Shown here one piece after another: positions 46,468 through 59,229 of a stretch of 64,000 nt of DNA. The stretch is taken from NCBI GenBank assembly GCA_947095535.1, contig OX352772.1, positions 32,259,445-32,323,444 of the forward strand. Reading direction: 5' to 3'. A model generated the notes under the pieces. That model made no database searches. It saw only the letters and a list, made by a program, of their open reading frames with translations, and was not told the origin of the DNA. Position 1 is the stretch's first letter. Every line of letters begins with the position of its first letter. Position numbers and translations under genes: made by a program. Source of the DNA: Poecilobothrus nobilitatus (lineage: Eukaryota > Arthropoda > Insecta > Diptera > Dolichopodidae).

Positions 46468-47244
46468 GTTTTTAAAAGCGCAAATTTCCAAAACACAATG
46501 CAAACTGTTCAGAATTGTGACTTGCACCAAAATTTTAAAATGTCATATAAAAAAAATGTGAAAATAGGACGTTTTTTTAAATTTTGAGGAGATGTAAGTC
46601 CGGAACCCTATATAACTAAGAAAATCGGTTAACCCACGTAAGAATATATTACTGAAGCTTTGAATTTCATGTCTTGCCGACAAAAAATGTGTACAGGTGC
46701 CTAAGTTACAGGGGTCTAAAAATAGCAAATTTTAAATTTTTGAGCTCTAAAAGCTTTTAAACTTGTGATCCAAAACAGTTTTCTGAGGGAACTTATTATA
46801 CTAATTCTAAAATGAATGCTTAACTCAAAATTTCAATTCCCAATCTAAGGTTCCGAAGTTATGAAGGTAGAAAAATCATGTAAAATTTGGTTTTTATATA
46901 ACGACAAATTTAAATACTAAATTTAAAAAACTTATACATATAATTTTGATATTGATTTGCAAAGGTGAAAAACAAATCCTGTCAAATATCGTTTTCAGAT
47001 TGGAAACATGTTAAGTAGAACATTAAAAAATAGGGCTTTTTCAAAGTTTGAGGGGTCTTAGCTCCGTAATGGATGGGGCTACATGAAAAAGTTGTTCTAC
47101 AACATTAATTTTTTTATGAGACGTACGCATGATTAAAATTTATTTTTCATAACAACGGTGTAGAAGTTTTGTAAACTGTCCGGCTGAGAGAATGAAACTA
47201 TTATTCACATTTTTTCAAAATTTTTTTGGAAATGTGTTAAAAAC
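46468..47244 (-). mobile_element. Family D repeat, copy C, with both ends
   Basis: The left end GGTTTTTAAAAGCGCAAATT and the right end, reverse complemented, GTTTTTAACACATTTCC repeat the copy B termini. The interior has GAGCTCTAAAAGCTTTTAAA, AACTTATTATACTAATTCTA, GAGGGGTCTTAGCTCC and GTGTAGAAGTTTTGTAAACT in the copy B order. Length is about 0.78 kb. The CCGTCC-type block is shortened to CTGTCCGGCTGAGAG. No transposase. The minus frame 46,543-46,728 lies inside. Confidence 0.7.
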
Positions 47245-49395
47245 ATTTAAATGGATGAAAATAAAAAAAATTAATTCAATTTAAATAGATATGTTTTAGA
47301 TATGTTGTTTGGTTGGTTAAATTTGAACGGAGTAATTCATTCAAGTAATTGATATTCTATATAAAACAGAATAAAAAGCGAAAAAAAAAACACAAAACCA
47401 AAAAAAAATTTACAAATCAATAAGTTAAAAGTAGTTTCTATTTAACTTATAACTGATCTGAAATTGACTAGAACTAGAAAATAACCCATAGGTCACGTAC
47501 ATTTTAATATTATTTTTCTTTTAAAATATTATCTAAAGGTATTATCATTTTTATGACTTTGTAACTTTTCATTTTACTTTGTTATGAATTAACTAGGATC
47601 ATTGACTTCTTAGCTTTTTATGCCACATACAATCATACTTTTACATTTTAGTTTATGGTAGCGTCTGTTTTTTTTAGACAAATAAATATGTATTTATATT
47701 TCAAACAGTAGAGATTTCACGATATACTTTTAATAAAAACTTTTCTGTAACTTACTTTATCAATTCATATCCTTTTTTTAATACAAAAAAAAAAAAAAAA
47801 AACTTTGTACACTTAAAAAAAGGATTGGGGAAAAAATTTATAGGTAAGGTAGGTGTACCCTATTTGTTCCTTTTTTTAATGATTTTTATTGCAATAAAAT
47901 TAAATTGAATTGAAATTATTGTGACGTTTTTGCTCGAATATAAAAGGTGGAGTGAATTGAAGCAGAAAAATTAAATCAACTGTCACGTACTACAGGAATA
48001 TTAATATTACAGGAGCGTACAATAATATATTGTATGTACATATATTTGTTTTTTTTTTTTTGTTTTCCTCTATCTTTAATTATGACATTATAATATTGGG
48101 ATTGTGTTAGTAATGCACTGTAAAAATGAATAAATGAAAATATAATATGTAATAAAGTCTTGAATCAGGAGACATATTTCTAGGCGACAAATTTACATAT
48201 TAAAAAAAAATGAGTTAATATATGTACGAGTATAATATTAGATATACCCATATATATATTACATGAGAAAATTCTAGAATAATTACATGATTTATGATAT
48301 ATAAAATGGAAATTTAAAAATAAAGAAAAATAAAAATAAAAAATACATAAAGAAATTTAATTCTTGCATATTTCTGTAAATTTAATTTTATGCAATACTT
48401 TTAATAAAATGAAATCGATGCATTTTTAATGTGAAGAATTAATTTTTTTTCTTTTTTTTAATTGAATAAAGTTTTCACATTTAAGTTTTAAATTACAAAA
48501 TAAATTATGGAAAAAAAATATATATTTAATGACAGGTTTTCAATATATTATAGGATTATGTATAATTTGTTTGAAAATGTCTGCTGATAATATATAGACT
48601 TAATTTTCAACCTTTACAAAATTTTTATCTGCAGTCTTTAAAAAAGCCATAATGGTTAAAAAATAAATTATCCTTTTTTTTTTTTTGTGCAATTTGTTAG
48701 CTATAAACTGTATTTATTGCTAAATTTTTTTAAATACGAGTATATTATTAAAGTTGACTTTTTATCTGAAATAAATTTATTAAAATTGGAAAACCTGAAT
48801 CACTGGAGGAAAATATAATAATCAGAAAAGAAACATACAATATGAAAAACAAGGTGATCCAAGTTAGGTTTTCAATATTTATACAGTGTATTTAATAGTG
48901 CAATACTAATAAAAAATTGTGCCGGAGGAAAAAAGATAGACTTTCCCATAGTTTCCGAGATAATTGAACCGTATCGGTTGGACCAATTGAAATTTGTCTT
49001 AGAAACAACAATATTTATTTCTTAGATTTGAACACTGTTAGTAATCTCTTCAAAATGATTTATCTAGTTTGCAAAACATAGAACATAAAATAAACTTTAA
49101 GAAAATTAAAAGAAAAGAAAATTTGGCTTGAGATTAGCTAAAACAAAAATGTGAGTAGATAACAGAAGTTATCCGTCTTTTATAACAGAAATTATCAATC
49201 TTAAACAAAAAATCTACAAAAAGTATGAGGCATATGAAAGAGTAGGCTATGTAATGCATTGAAATGATACATTGATGACAGAACAGTAAGAACTCCTAAC
49301 ATGGTCATAGATCTAAGCGTTTATTATTTAATGGCTTGAAACAGAGAACGTGAATTTAAATTCTTTAATGTACAAGGCGGTAGCTCATTTTTTTT
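47245..49395. other. A+T-rich spacer
   Basis: No gene or classified repeat was seen. Confidence 0.5.
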
Positions 49396-49405
49396 ATATT
49401 ATGGT

Positions 49406-49710
49406 TTTATTTATTTATTTATATACAGGTACCGTATAAATGTGCCAGGTATCTATAACCCCTGTTTCCTGGTAGGAATGTGGGGTGTACGAGATATGAT
49501 ATATGTGTTATATTTTTGGCACATAAATGATGGAATATTCCAATAAAAATCAAAATTTCTAGAGTAATATTAAGTATTTATATATTTCGATATATAAATA
49601 TTTTTTTTTTATATTATAATTATTGTACCCAGCCGGGAATCGAATCCGAGACCTCTCATTGCCTTATGAATGAGAAGCGGCGCGTCAACCACTGCACCAA
49701 TAGCTGGATC
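49406..49710 (-). mobile_element. SINE-3b, full length, 10-bp target duplication
   Basis: On the minus strand, the head CCAGCTATTGGTGCAGTGG has an A box (TTGGTGCAGTGG, 49,689-49,700) and B box (GGATTCGATTCCC, 49,635-49,647), then GGCTGGGTACAATAA. The head is clearly related to SINE-3a. The body differs and ends in GTACCTGTATATAAATAAAT, an (AAAT)n type tail as in SINE-1. Identical flanks ATATTATGGT lie at 49,396-49,405 and 49,711-49,720. The + frame at 49,670-49,948 starts inside and is not a gene. Confidence 0.85.
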
Positions 49711-49720
49711 ATATTATGGT

Positions 49721-50440
49721 ATATTTAAACAGCTGATACAAGAAAAATATAATATAAAATATATATTTTTAAAAAAAGGATTCAAGCGGCACTTTTTTTC
49801 GAAGACTGTCTTACATATAGAAATTACTTTAGATACTATGAAAAGGAAATTTTTATTGTTATTATTATTTTTATTTTCTTTAAACAGTCATAAAATTCAT
49901 ATTTATCTCAAAATTTCATTTTACAACCTATACATAATACATATATAAAATTTAGTTTTAAAAATAAAAATATATTTTTAAAATGTTTTCTAAATAATTT
50001 TTCATCATTAATTTCGAAATAACCTTTCACTTATATTGAATTTACCATGCTACAATACATTTATTAAGAAATCCATAATTTAATTTTTAAAAATATCCTT
50101 GTAGAAACTATATTAAATTTTAGTAAATTTTAATCTTAAAAAAGAAATTCAATCCATTTTTTATGTTTGTTTTTTAAATGATCGGACGAATTTATTCTCC
50201 TTCTCTCCGAGAAGTGAATGGGGGGAATCTAAAACTGTGGCTTTATAATAAGGATTACTAAATTAAGTTGAAAAGAAAAAAAAAAACATTTTTTAATAAC
50301 AAATGATTCAAGGGTCAAGTTCATTCCAGTTCAATTAACATAAAATCAAATTTATTAATCATTTTCATCAAGCCCATAAAAATTTCTATAAAAATAAACC
50401 CTATCAAAACATTCGTAATATAAATTGCACAAAATTATTA
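49721..50440. other. A+T-rich spacer
   Basis: No gene or classified repeat was seen. Confidence 0.5.
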
Positions 50441-50474
50441 CTTAATTTTTATTTTTCATTTCCAGGTGAGTACC
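50441..50474 (+). promoter_or_regulatory. Candidate recursive-splicing (ratchet) site
   Basis: ACTTAATTTTTATTTTTCAT then TTCCAG|GTGAGTAC: a branch-site-like CTTAAT, a T-rich tract and CAG acceptor (AG at 50,464-50,465) joined with no intervening bases to a strong donor GTGAGT (50,466-50,471). In Drosophila, zero-length exons of this form divide very long introns. No other site of this quality was noticed in the window on either strand. Chance occurrence over 64 kb cannot be excluded. Confidence 0.45.
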
Positions 50475-53400
50475 AAAAACAAGAAAAACAAAAAAATAAA
50501 AAAGAAAAACAACAAAAACCGATATATAGATTGGAAAACATCTGGGATTTTCTTTTGCATCAATTTCTAAATCCTGTAAACTAAAATATTTATTACCCTA
50601 AGGATAAAGGTAAATATTAGAAGGGTTCATTAACACTTCAAATTAAATGAATGCCACCACTTTCAGTTCAAGGTAATAATATGTTGTTAATTTACAGACA
50701 ATTTAAAAATTTTCAATATTCTTTTTTGAAAGTTTTAGAATTTTTTTTTTTTGTAGATTACAAGAGACCTAAGCTTAACAAGTGCCAGCCATCCATTCAA
50801 TAAAATGTAAAAATTCAAAAAATTTAAACGTAGACCTTTTTTTTTTGTGGAAATTGAAAGTTTTTGAAGCATAATAGGAACAGAAAAAAAGGGAAACCAG
50901 AATAATAATAATGAAATAATTTTATAAAAAAAAGGCAACATGAAAATAAAAATTTCTTCCTGTTTACAGTTATTGTTCCTCCAAAACAAGTTACAAAATT
51001 ATGGTTTCTGTCATGTTTTTTAAGAAAATAAAAAAATGGACAAAAATTAGAGTTAAAAAATAAAATTTAGCCATTTTTACATTATTGAAATGTGAAACAG
51101 TAGAATAACTACAAAAAATAAGTTTTGAAGACAATATTTTCACTTTAATCATATCAGTAGAAATATCACCACTGAAATAAACGCCGCTAAGTATGCAATT
51201 TTACAAATTTGTTCATTATTTATACTATCTGTGTGTCTGTGATGTATTTTCCTTGTCGTATCTATAAATTATATTATAAAGTAATCTAAATCTTAATTTC
51301 TTCAAATTTACGTATTGTGAAAAAAAAAATAAATTGTTAAGATGACTAAGAATGACATCTGCATTATTTATTTAACATATCCCTAGGGATAATAATACTA
51401 GAATAATATAATTTGAGCTATACGATTGATACAATCTTATAAGTAATATGTTTCAAATGTCAGTTCCTTTGAATGAAATTGAAATATAAACAGAATAAAG
51501 CATTTTTCTACTAAGTATGGATGAATTATATCCAGGTCAATTAGTAAAGTGGTACGATATTCGTCTATTATAATACCGAATATTATTACCATAATTTTTT
51601 TTATTACTAAAGCAGTCAATAGATTCTATAGGTAAAATAATTTAACGTGCAAACTTGATTTTAAATAATCTACTTTAGCCACTAAATTGTCCAATGGTAA
51701 TTCGGAACTAAATAATAAAACACTTTAGTTAAAATATACCAACCAATAACCAAAAGATTTGAAGATAGTGAAGATCTCAATAATGAAGATTTCAAAACAA
51801 TCATCTCTTTAAGAAAAACACATTATTATATTGATGACAACGGAAAACCACTTGAATGCTATATTTTCTGTTTAACAATTTTAAAGACTAAAATCGAAAA
51901 ACTAAAAATATATTTTGTTTCCTACAATTATTTTCGAATAGAATTTCCAGTTAAATTTTTCAGTTATATTGATTGGTTCAGTGACTTTTTATTTGGTTTT
52001 TAGGCCCGTATAATTTTCAATTTCGAAATAAATAAAAAATTTTCAATTCTTATTAATTATATCTACTAATTCTGGATCATTAAAGAAAAATTCAGTAATC
52101 AAACAGGATAATCAGACAAACAGCAATAGTTTCTTTTTATAGGCGTAAAAATTTCAAAAAGGATAATAAAAAAAATGATATTAAAAATTACGAACCTCAA
52201 AACCATAACATTTGAAGAAAAAAAAAATAAAAAATTTTAGTTACGGTCTTTTTTTACCACAAAAAAAAAAAAAAAAATTATTTTTAAAACTTATTTGCTA
52301 TACCAAACTTGATTTTTTTTTTTCCATTTTGTAAAAATCCTTGAAAAAATATTGCAAACGTTCCATTTTATTTCCTATTAATTTCTCTTTTATTTATAAA
52401 TTTCTTAAATGATTTCTTAGAATATAATTATTGTTGCTACTGTTATTTTCATCGTTTTCTTGCAGGACATTTATTTTTGTTGTTATTTTATACTGTGGTC
52501 TGTACACAAAACAAGCAGCAAAAAATAAACACTGAAATTGTAGAAAATTGTTTACTTGGTGTACAATTTTGACAAGTTGTTTGTATTTGTTTTGTGTTTA
52601 TTTATTTTTATTGAAGAAAAAAAAAGAAAAAGTGAACAAAATATTTTTTTTCTTTTTCTAATTTTTGTGTCCTTTTAACTTATTGTTGTAAAATTATTTA
52701 TTAATAATTTGAAATTATAAAACAACATAATTTTTTTCTTCTTTAGCAATATTTGGAATTCCCTCGAGTCCTTTTTAAAATTTCTTTAATATAAACACCC
52801 CTATTATAAATCTGCTTATTATTCACTTATTTTGATTTCCGGAATTTTCCTTGGAAATAAACACTTGTTATTTAAATTTTTTTTACCAAATAAAAATGAT
52901 TGAAAATTATAACTGTAATAGTATGAGTATAGAATGGAGTGATTGAGTTGAATTTATATTGAAAGGACATTATAATTTCAAGATATTAAGATTATATGAT
53001 AGTTATTTCTCAGAAACAAAAATTGAAGGATAATTTGAAATTTTTCCATTTTGGCAATGAATTAATGAAATTTGGTAATGCTGACGGAAGTAAATGGGAT
53101 ATTCATTGAAAGGTTTTGATTTGGAAAGATTTTGTTTGTAGGAAAAAAAAAGTAATTTTTATTTTTTTTTTTAAATAAAATATTTAAAAGGATATAAGAA
53201 GAATTTTTAAAAATTTAATTTTTAATAAGAAAAAAGTTTCTAATTTAATTGTATGCAAATATTTTGGTACAATTTACGATGGCAAAAATTAATATATTTT
53301 GATGATGCAGCAGTTCATTACTCATTCTGTATTTAAAAAAATGTTACAGAAAGAAATAAAAAATGTTTCCCACAATTTTTATCACATTTACAAATTAATA

Positions 53401-54040
53401 AATTTGTTATTGTTACTAGAACTGATCTTTTCATTATCTTGTAAATATTAAAAGTGTGAGTTCGATTTTTTTTTTTTTCGTTCTTTTATACTGGAATATA
53501 TTCTTTTATACTTCTTTCTGGAACCACACTTTTTAAGGATTTATCCAATTTTATAAAACCCCTTAAAAAATTGATTTGCTTTGTCAATATTTTTAATATT
53601 GAGGTTTAATTATTATTTTTTAATTGACAACCACAAATGGAAATAATATCCAAACATTTTTAATTACCAATCGAAAACTTAATCGATTTTAGTATCTTAC
53701 CATAAAGTAAAATAGAATTTAAAGATTTTTAATAGCAGAAAGTATTTGAGAGTAAAGATACATTTTCTACGTAGTGTATTTTAAAAAAACTAATAATTTT
53801 AGTTAATTATATAAATTATGCTATGACAAGTTTTAGTAAATTTAGAATGAATGAATAATACAAAGTCATTATTACGAGTGATCTTTTCTTGAACCCTATC
53901 AAGGAATGCTATTGAAAACAAAATACAACTGAATGGTCATTAATCTGAGTTATTATATGCAATGTTCTAAATTCCGATAAATTTAGAGTTGAACAGATTA
54001 TATTTAAGGATCTGTTAAAAAATTTAAAAAATTTAAGGTT
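50475..54040. other. A+T-rich spacer
   Basis: No gene was recognised over 3.5 kb. A good acceptor-like sequence CGTTTTCTTGCAG ends at 52,465, but the following sequence opens into no convincing exon. Confidence 0.5.
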
Positions 54041-54722
54041 GATCATCTGCTGAACCTGTTTCTGACTACACATCCTGAGAAATACAAGGTCTCAGTTAGC
54101 TCTCCTCTTGGTTGTTCCGACCACTGCTTGATTAATACTAGCTTCGAGCTTAGCACTCAGACCAGTCAAAGACCTGTCCCAAAAAAAGTAGTATGGCGTT
54201 ATAGCCATGCTAACTGGGAAAGTTTAAATGAATTTTTAAAGCTTTTGATTGGTTTTTATGCTTTAGCAACAGAAATGTTGACTTTGCAACCAATGCGATT
54301 AGTGAAATAATTCTTCTAGGGATGAGCGCTTACATACCTCACTTTATGAAAAATATTAAAAGGCCACCCAAATTTTGGTTTAATTGCATTTGTGCAAATG
54401 CAATATCTAAAAAAGAGGAAGCTTTTCAAATCTACAAGAGCGATAGGACTGAAGCTAATAAGGCGAGCTATATCGCGGTTAGAAACTGGCGTAGAAGAGT
54501 TATCAACAAGCAAAAGTTCTTGCACAACAGACGGTTAAAAAGACAATCTTTGCAACTTCCTGAAAATAGCAAATCCTTTTGGACCTTTGCTAAGAGCCTT
54601 TACAGTAAAAGTGGCGGTTCTTCGTTCTCGCCTTTGGTAGATAACAATAACGAAATTGTATCCGATCCAAAAATCCCAAATCCCATCCCAAAAATTAAGT
54701 TGATCCAATCATATTTTTGGTA
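54041..54722 (+). pseudogene. LINE ORF2: endonuclease end and linker
   Basis: Translation starts DHLLNLFLTTHPEKYKVSVS, then PLGCSDHCLI, the conserved SDH motif that closes the apurinic-type endonuclease domain, here still intact. A +1 frame change near 54,238-54,243 (FLK to AFDWFLCFS) is followed by an open frame (54,322-54,722) with GMSAYIPHF, KFWFNCICANAISKKEEAFQ, YIAVRNWRRRV and LPENSKSFWTFAKSL, the typical stretch between endonuclease and RT in jockey-type elements. Homology stops near 54,690, where the RT core should begin. Confidence 0.8.
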
Positions 54723-55304
54723 CAGCTAAAGATGCATCTACGTGTATGGATTTCCTGTATCGTTGTAAAGCCTTCTTTTCATCTTCTGATCTCCTAAATA
54801 TCTATAAAACATATATAAGACCAAAGATGGAGTACAATGCACATATTTGGGCAGGAGTCTCCAAAACGGCATTGGGATTTCTCGATAAAGTGTAAAATAG
54901 AACAATTCGTTTAATAAATGATCCCAATGGTCACCTCTAGGCTCTCTCCAATCGGTCTACGGCGCCTAACAGGAGCACTTACCCTGTTTTATAGATACCT
55001 TATAGGGTTGGGTTCTTGCTCTAACGAGATTAAAAGTTCTATGTCTCCTCTCAAAGCATTCCAAAGAGAAAGAAGGAGAGCCTCTGCTGCCCATCCCTAT
55101 TTAGCTCAAATTGCGAGATGGCATAATTCGGCTTATGGAAATTTGTTTATAGTACGGACATTGCGAATGTGGAACCATCTTCCACCTCATGTGTTCCCCA
55201 AAATTGGTGATGATTACAGTTACAACGTGCAAAGATTCAAGGTGAATATTAACAACTTTGTTCACAATATGCCTGCCAATTTGAAATCTATGTTCATTCC
55301 TTAA
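54700..55304 (+). pseudogene. LINE ORF2: thumb and C-terminal domain
   Basis: After the deletion junction the reading is GTAKDASTCMDFLYRCKAFF, DLLNIYKTYIRPKMEYNAHI, WAGVSKTALGFLDKV, a stop (TAA at about 54,894), NRTIRLINDPNGHL and another stop. The frame at 54,918-55,304 then has FYRYLIGLGSCSNEIKSSMS, RRRASAAHPYLAQIARWHNS and RTLRMWNHLPPHVFP. These are family hallmarks of jockey-type ORF2 C termini (IRPKMEY, WN.LP..VFP). At least two stops and a frame change make it dead. Confidence 0.82.
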
Positions 55305-55549
55305 CCCAACTTCCTTTGACCAGGCAGTACAGTAGTACTAAAGGTCAAATAACCTAATGTTTGGTCAAAAAAGGTGGTGGTGTTTAGTGGGTTAAAGTCC
55401 CACACACTCATAGAGGAATCGTGCTCGTTTTGACTCCTCTATAGTGCGATGATTCCCACAAAAAAAAAAAAAAAAAAATTTTGTTTTACTACGCATTTTA
55501 ATAAATTAAGTGAGCTATCGAAAACCAATATTGTAACAAAGCATCCTTA

Positions 55550-56100
55550 TATGATATGCCATCGGGTCAGTCAGTCTGTAATGGAACAATATCATTTAAT
55601 GTAGGCGCTACCTATTAAAATGCAACAGTCCCTCAAATTTTATAAAAGCAGCCTATTTTCAAATCTTTATATCTGAAGCTCTCACTTAATATTTTGTCAA
55701 TGTTAAACGGCAGGAAATTTTTGAAACTTTATAAATCAATATCAAAATTATACAATTTTTTGCAATTTAATTATTAAATTTACCGTTATATAAAACCATG
55801 ATTTTGTATAACTTTGGTTCCTTCGTATCTTCGAAACATTTTCAGACAGAATTTTAAAATTTTTAATAGGGGGAAGATGTTTACATGAATTTTAAAAAGC
55901 TTCCTCTAGAAAAATGTTCGCACTTTCTCTATGAAAAATTGGAAATTCATTATTTTCACACAACTATCACTTCAGCCAGGGTCCCTTTGCAAATTTTTCG
56001 AAAAATTTACAAAATTTTCGTGCAAGTCAAAATTTTAAACTGTTTTTGTTTTTTGAAAATATCAGCCGTTAAAACCCTTCCGTCTTGCATTAAATCTTAA
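55550..56100 (+). mobile_element. Diverged family D-related repeat
   Basis: GGGTCAGTCAGTCTG, CCTCAAATTTTATAAAAGCA, TATATCTGAAGCTCTC, TTAAATTTACCGTTATATAA and CTTTGGTTCCTTCGTATCTT keep the family D order but are highly diverged; neither terminus is visible. The + frame 55,885-56,100 lies inside. Confidence 0.5.
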
Positions 56101-57434
56101 AATCAAATGTTATATTTGGTATAGCGTTATTCTTATGTGGTTTCAAAAAAAGAACTTAAAACTTATGAAAAATTTAATAAAAACTGAACACTCCATAAAA
56201 AAACTTTTATTTTAAATTAAACTTTATATTTTAAAGCTAAAAATTTGAAATGAATGTTTAAATTTTTAACCATTAAACGTATTACAAATAAATATTAAGA
56301 AAACAAAAAATAAGAACTGTTTGTGTGAAATTAATTTAATATTAAATACCAAAATTTTATTGAATTGAATTTTTTTACCCCCATATTTGTAATACCATAT
56401 TTATATCAGATATATATATATATTATATATCTGATATATATCTTATATTTATTGACAATCGGATAATGAATATGAAAGATGAAGTAAAAAAAAAAAATTA
56501 ATGAATCATAAATATTTGTTTGAATTAAATTTTTTTTCTTTAAATGAAAAAAATCAATAATTTTAATAAATAATTTAAAGGTATAAAACAAAAAATTTAA
56601 AGGTGTAAAATCTTTCATTATTATTTTTTATTATTAATGATGTGGTTGTTGATACCTACTGATTTTTTTTTTGGTTTTTTCGGGTTTTTTCTTTAGACCC
56701 CTTTAAATTGCAAACATTTTTAATATTCATAAAGTCAGATAAAAATTTATGATGCATTAAAATATTTTTTATTTTTTTAATAAATAACAAAAGTCAGTAT
56801 TAAAAGAAAAAAAATGTGTTTTTATCAAGTCAAAATTCCCACCTGATATGATTTTCAATTTTCAAAAATTTTCTTCAATAATTTTTTTTTTTATCTGTTT
56901 ATGTAAGAAAACACTCCTACACAACAAAAGAAAAAGTTTTTATTTTTTTTATATAGAGTGTAAATTATGACCGATGAAAGGGTGGATAACAAATTTTCTT
57001 AAAATTTGATTTGGCTGTGGTAGGATAATGAAATTGACCTAAAAGTTTATAGTTTATATTTTCCAAGTGCAAAAAAAAAAAGCAAATTCTTATTTTCGGG
57101 TTTTTTTCTTTTGTATTTTATTCAAATTGTTGGAATGATAAGTCTAAAAAAAAAATATTTTTTTTTCTTTTCATAGAAAATTTTCTTATGTCTGTAATGA
57201 ATTTTAAACATTTCAAGTGCAATGACTTGACATTTCCAGAGATAAATTTGAAATTTAAAAAAAAAAAATTTGTGAAAAATACTAAAAGAAGAAATTCAGA
57301 CTGTTTAGTTATTCAAGTACCTATACGTTTGAATTCTTTTGTTAGTGCTTCTTGCTACAATCACATTTCGTTATAGTTGAAAATTGAAATCCTTTCTTTC
57401 TATAATAAATATTTTTTTTTGTTTTAAGTTTATT
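56101..57434. other. A+T-rich spacer
   Basis: No gene or classified repeat was seen. A (TA)n/ATATCTGATATAT palindromic patch lies at 56,405-56,450. Confidence 0.5.
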
Positions 57435-57565
57435 TAATTACACAGTTTTTTCCCTCCAGGTGTGGTTGTAAATCTCATAAAGACTGTAGACTGTCATGAA
57501 AGGGAATTATTGTTACGAAGTGTGAGTATCTTATGCGCTCTTACACACTAAGCCATTGTGGTTTG
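57435..57565 (-). mobile_element. SINE-2 copy D, degenerate
   Basis: On the + strand TAATTACACAG, CCTCCAGGTGTGGTTGTAAAT, GGGAATTATTGTTACGAAGTG, TATGCGCTCTTACACACTAA and GCCATTGTGGTTT follow the SINE-2 order (compare 38,637-38,795). The B-box region is deleted and the hairpin arms decayed, so this is an old copy. Confidence 0.55.
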
Positions 57566-59229
57566 AGAAACCTTATATAATTTATTTGTGAATATGAATA
57601 GGTAAAAATATGAGTAGTTTTAAATGGGTCGTAAATCAAAAATACTGATGTTATAGACATTTAAAAATTGTCTTTTGATTAGATTGCTCGCTATATAGAA
57701 AACTTTCTTTTCCTTCAGTTATTTAATGGTACGGAATCTTTTTAAAATCTCAAATCCTTTTTCTAGCTTAAAAAAATTAACCTTTCTGCTTAAGTCTTTA
57801 CCTGCAACTCTGTGTTATTTGTGTTTAATTTAACATCTTTAGTACATGAGCTTGGTTGAGACAATTTAACTTGCTTGTCATTTTAAATTAAATGATGTTA
57901 GCTAACTCATTAATAATAATGCCCTACTCTTTGTTTTCTAGTTTGGGGGAAGAATTTCTAACGTAAAAGAAAAATGTTTATAACACATTTGATACTATAA
58001 ACGCTTGTTCTGGGATACATATTTTCTTATATAAACCGAAGCAGTTTTAATCAACTAAAGTAATTTACACTTTGGTCTGCTATAAATTTTCTTAAAAAAT
58101 GTAAAATGTACAGGATAAATTAAAAACATACAATTCAATTCATGATATTGTTATTTTCCTAAAGGTATTATTATTTTCCTAAAGGTATGTATATTTTATC
58201 ATTCCCTTTTTTATTTCTCTCAGACAAAAAAGTTTTAAAAATGTTCATACAATATGTAAGTAATACATCGATTTTTATTATTAATGAGTTTTTCTCAAAG
58301 GTGTGATAAGAAAATACAAAAAAAAAAGTTAGAGTAATAAAGGTGAAATATCATCATCAGATTAGATGTATGTATTTGTACATAATGTTTCGCAAATAGA
58401 TTGAAATTTTGTAAAAATCAAAAAAAAAAATTCTTTTTTTCCCAAACATTTAAAAATTTTCTAACACTTTAAACTTAAAGTTTTTTTTAATGTATACTTT
58501 TTTAACAGAATTTAAACAGATAATAAACTTTTATTCTGCTTAAGGTAATATACTGAGAATTCTTACAATAACATTTAAGATGTTGTAAATTTAAAGTTTA
58601 AAATATTCAGTAGTTATATTTCAATATTATTACCTTGAATTTTATAACATATGACAAAAGAGAGATATTTAAGAAGAACTATTTCTCAAATTTATTTTAT
58701 TATACTGTAGAGGTGATTTCAATTGCCCTATCGTTTCTGTTCCCTTTACTGAATCCTTTTATTAGTATCAACTTGGTTCGGGCTCTGTATATAGTATCTT
58801 AACCAAAGAGTTAAACGAACTATATACCAAAAAAAAAGGAAATTGAAAGAATACTTCTCATTTAATGCTTTGTAAATTTACAAACGTTTCCATTGAGGAT
58901 TTTTAAATTATATACAAGGTTTTTATATATTATATAAAAATAATTGCAGATGAAATTATATTAGAATAAATAATATATAATAATAATAATAATATATTAG
59001 AATAATTGCAGATGAAAAAGGTATCATATATTTTTGATTTATTGGAAAATTAAAATATCTTTTAAAATTTATAATTTTAAAATAGATAAAATAAAGATTT
59101 TTGACATTTAAGTTTGAGGTCTCTGTTGGTCTGATCAAATCTTTTCTTTATCTTTTTATTCTCCAATACAAAGTTTTTTTTTTTTTGTTTTAATTAATTA
59201 CAAAACCTTAATTTCTTCCTTTAAGAATT
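57566..59229. repeat. A+T-rich spacer with short tandem duplications
   Basis: A unit TTATTTTCCTAAAGGTA is duplicated at 58,150-58,187, and AGAATAATTGCAGATGAAA-like words are repeated at 58,938-58,955 and 58,999-59,017. No gene was seen. Confidence 0.5.

Larger units (their letters stand above)
54041..55477 (+). mobile_element. Jockey-like LINE with internal deletion, poly(A) tail
   Basis: It contains the endonuclease C terminus, the linker before RT, then directly the thumb and C-terminal part. A 3' UTR (55,305-55,458) includes CCTAATGTTTGGTCAAAAAA, GGTGGTGGTGTTTAGTGGGT and a hairpin-forming TAGAGGAATCG…TCCTCTATAG. It ends in an A-run at 55,459-55,477. The RT fingers/palm are absent. Related DNA occurs at 59,230-59,560. 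Confidence 0.8.

Noticed and set aside
52441..52600. Exon after the acceptor CGTTTTCTTGCAG at 52,465
   Set aside because: The acceptor is good, but two frames stop within about 25 codons, the third (about 36 codons) has no known motif, and no donor was seen.
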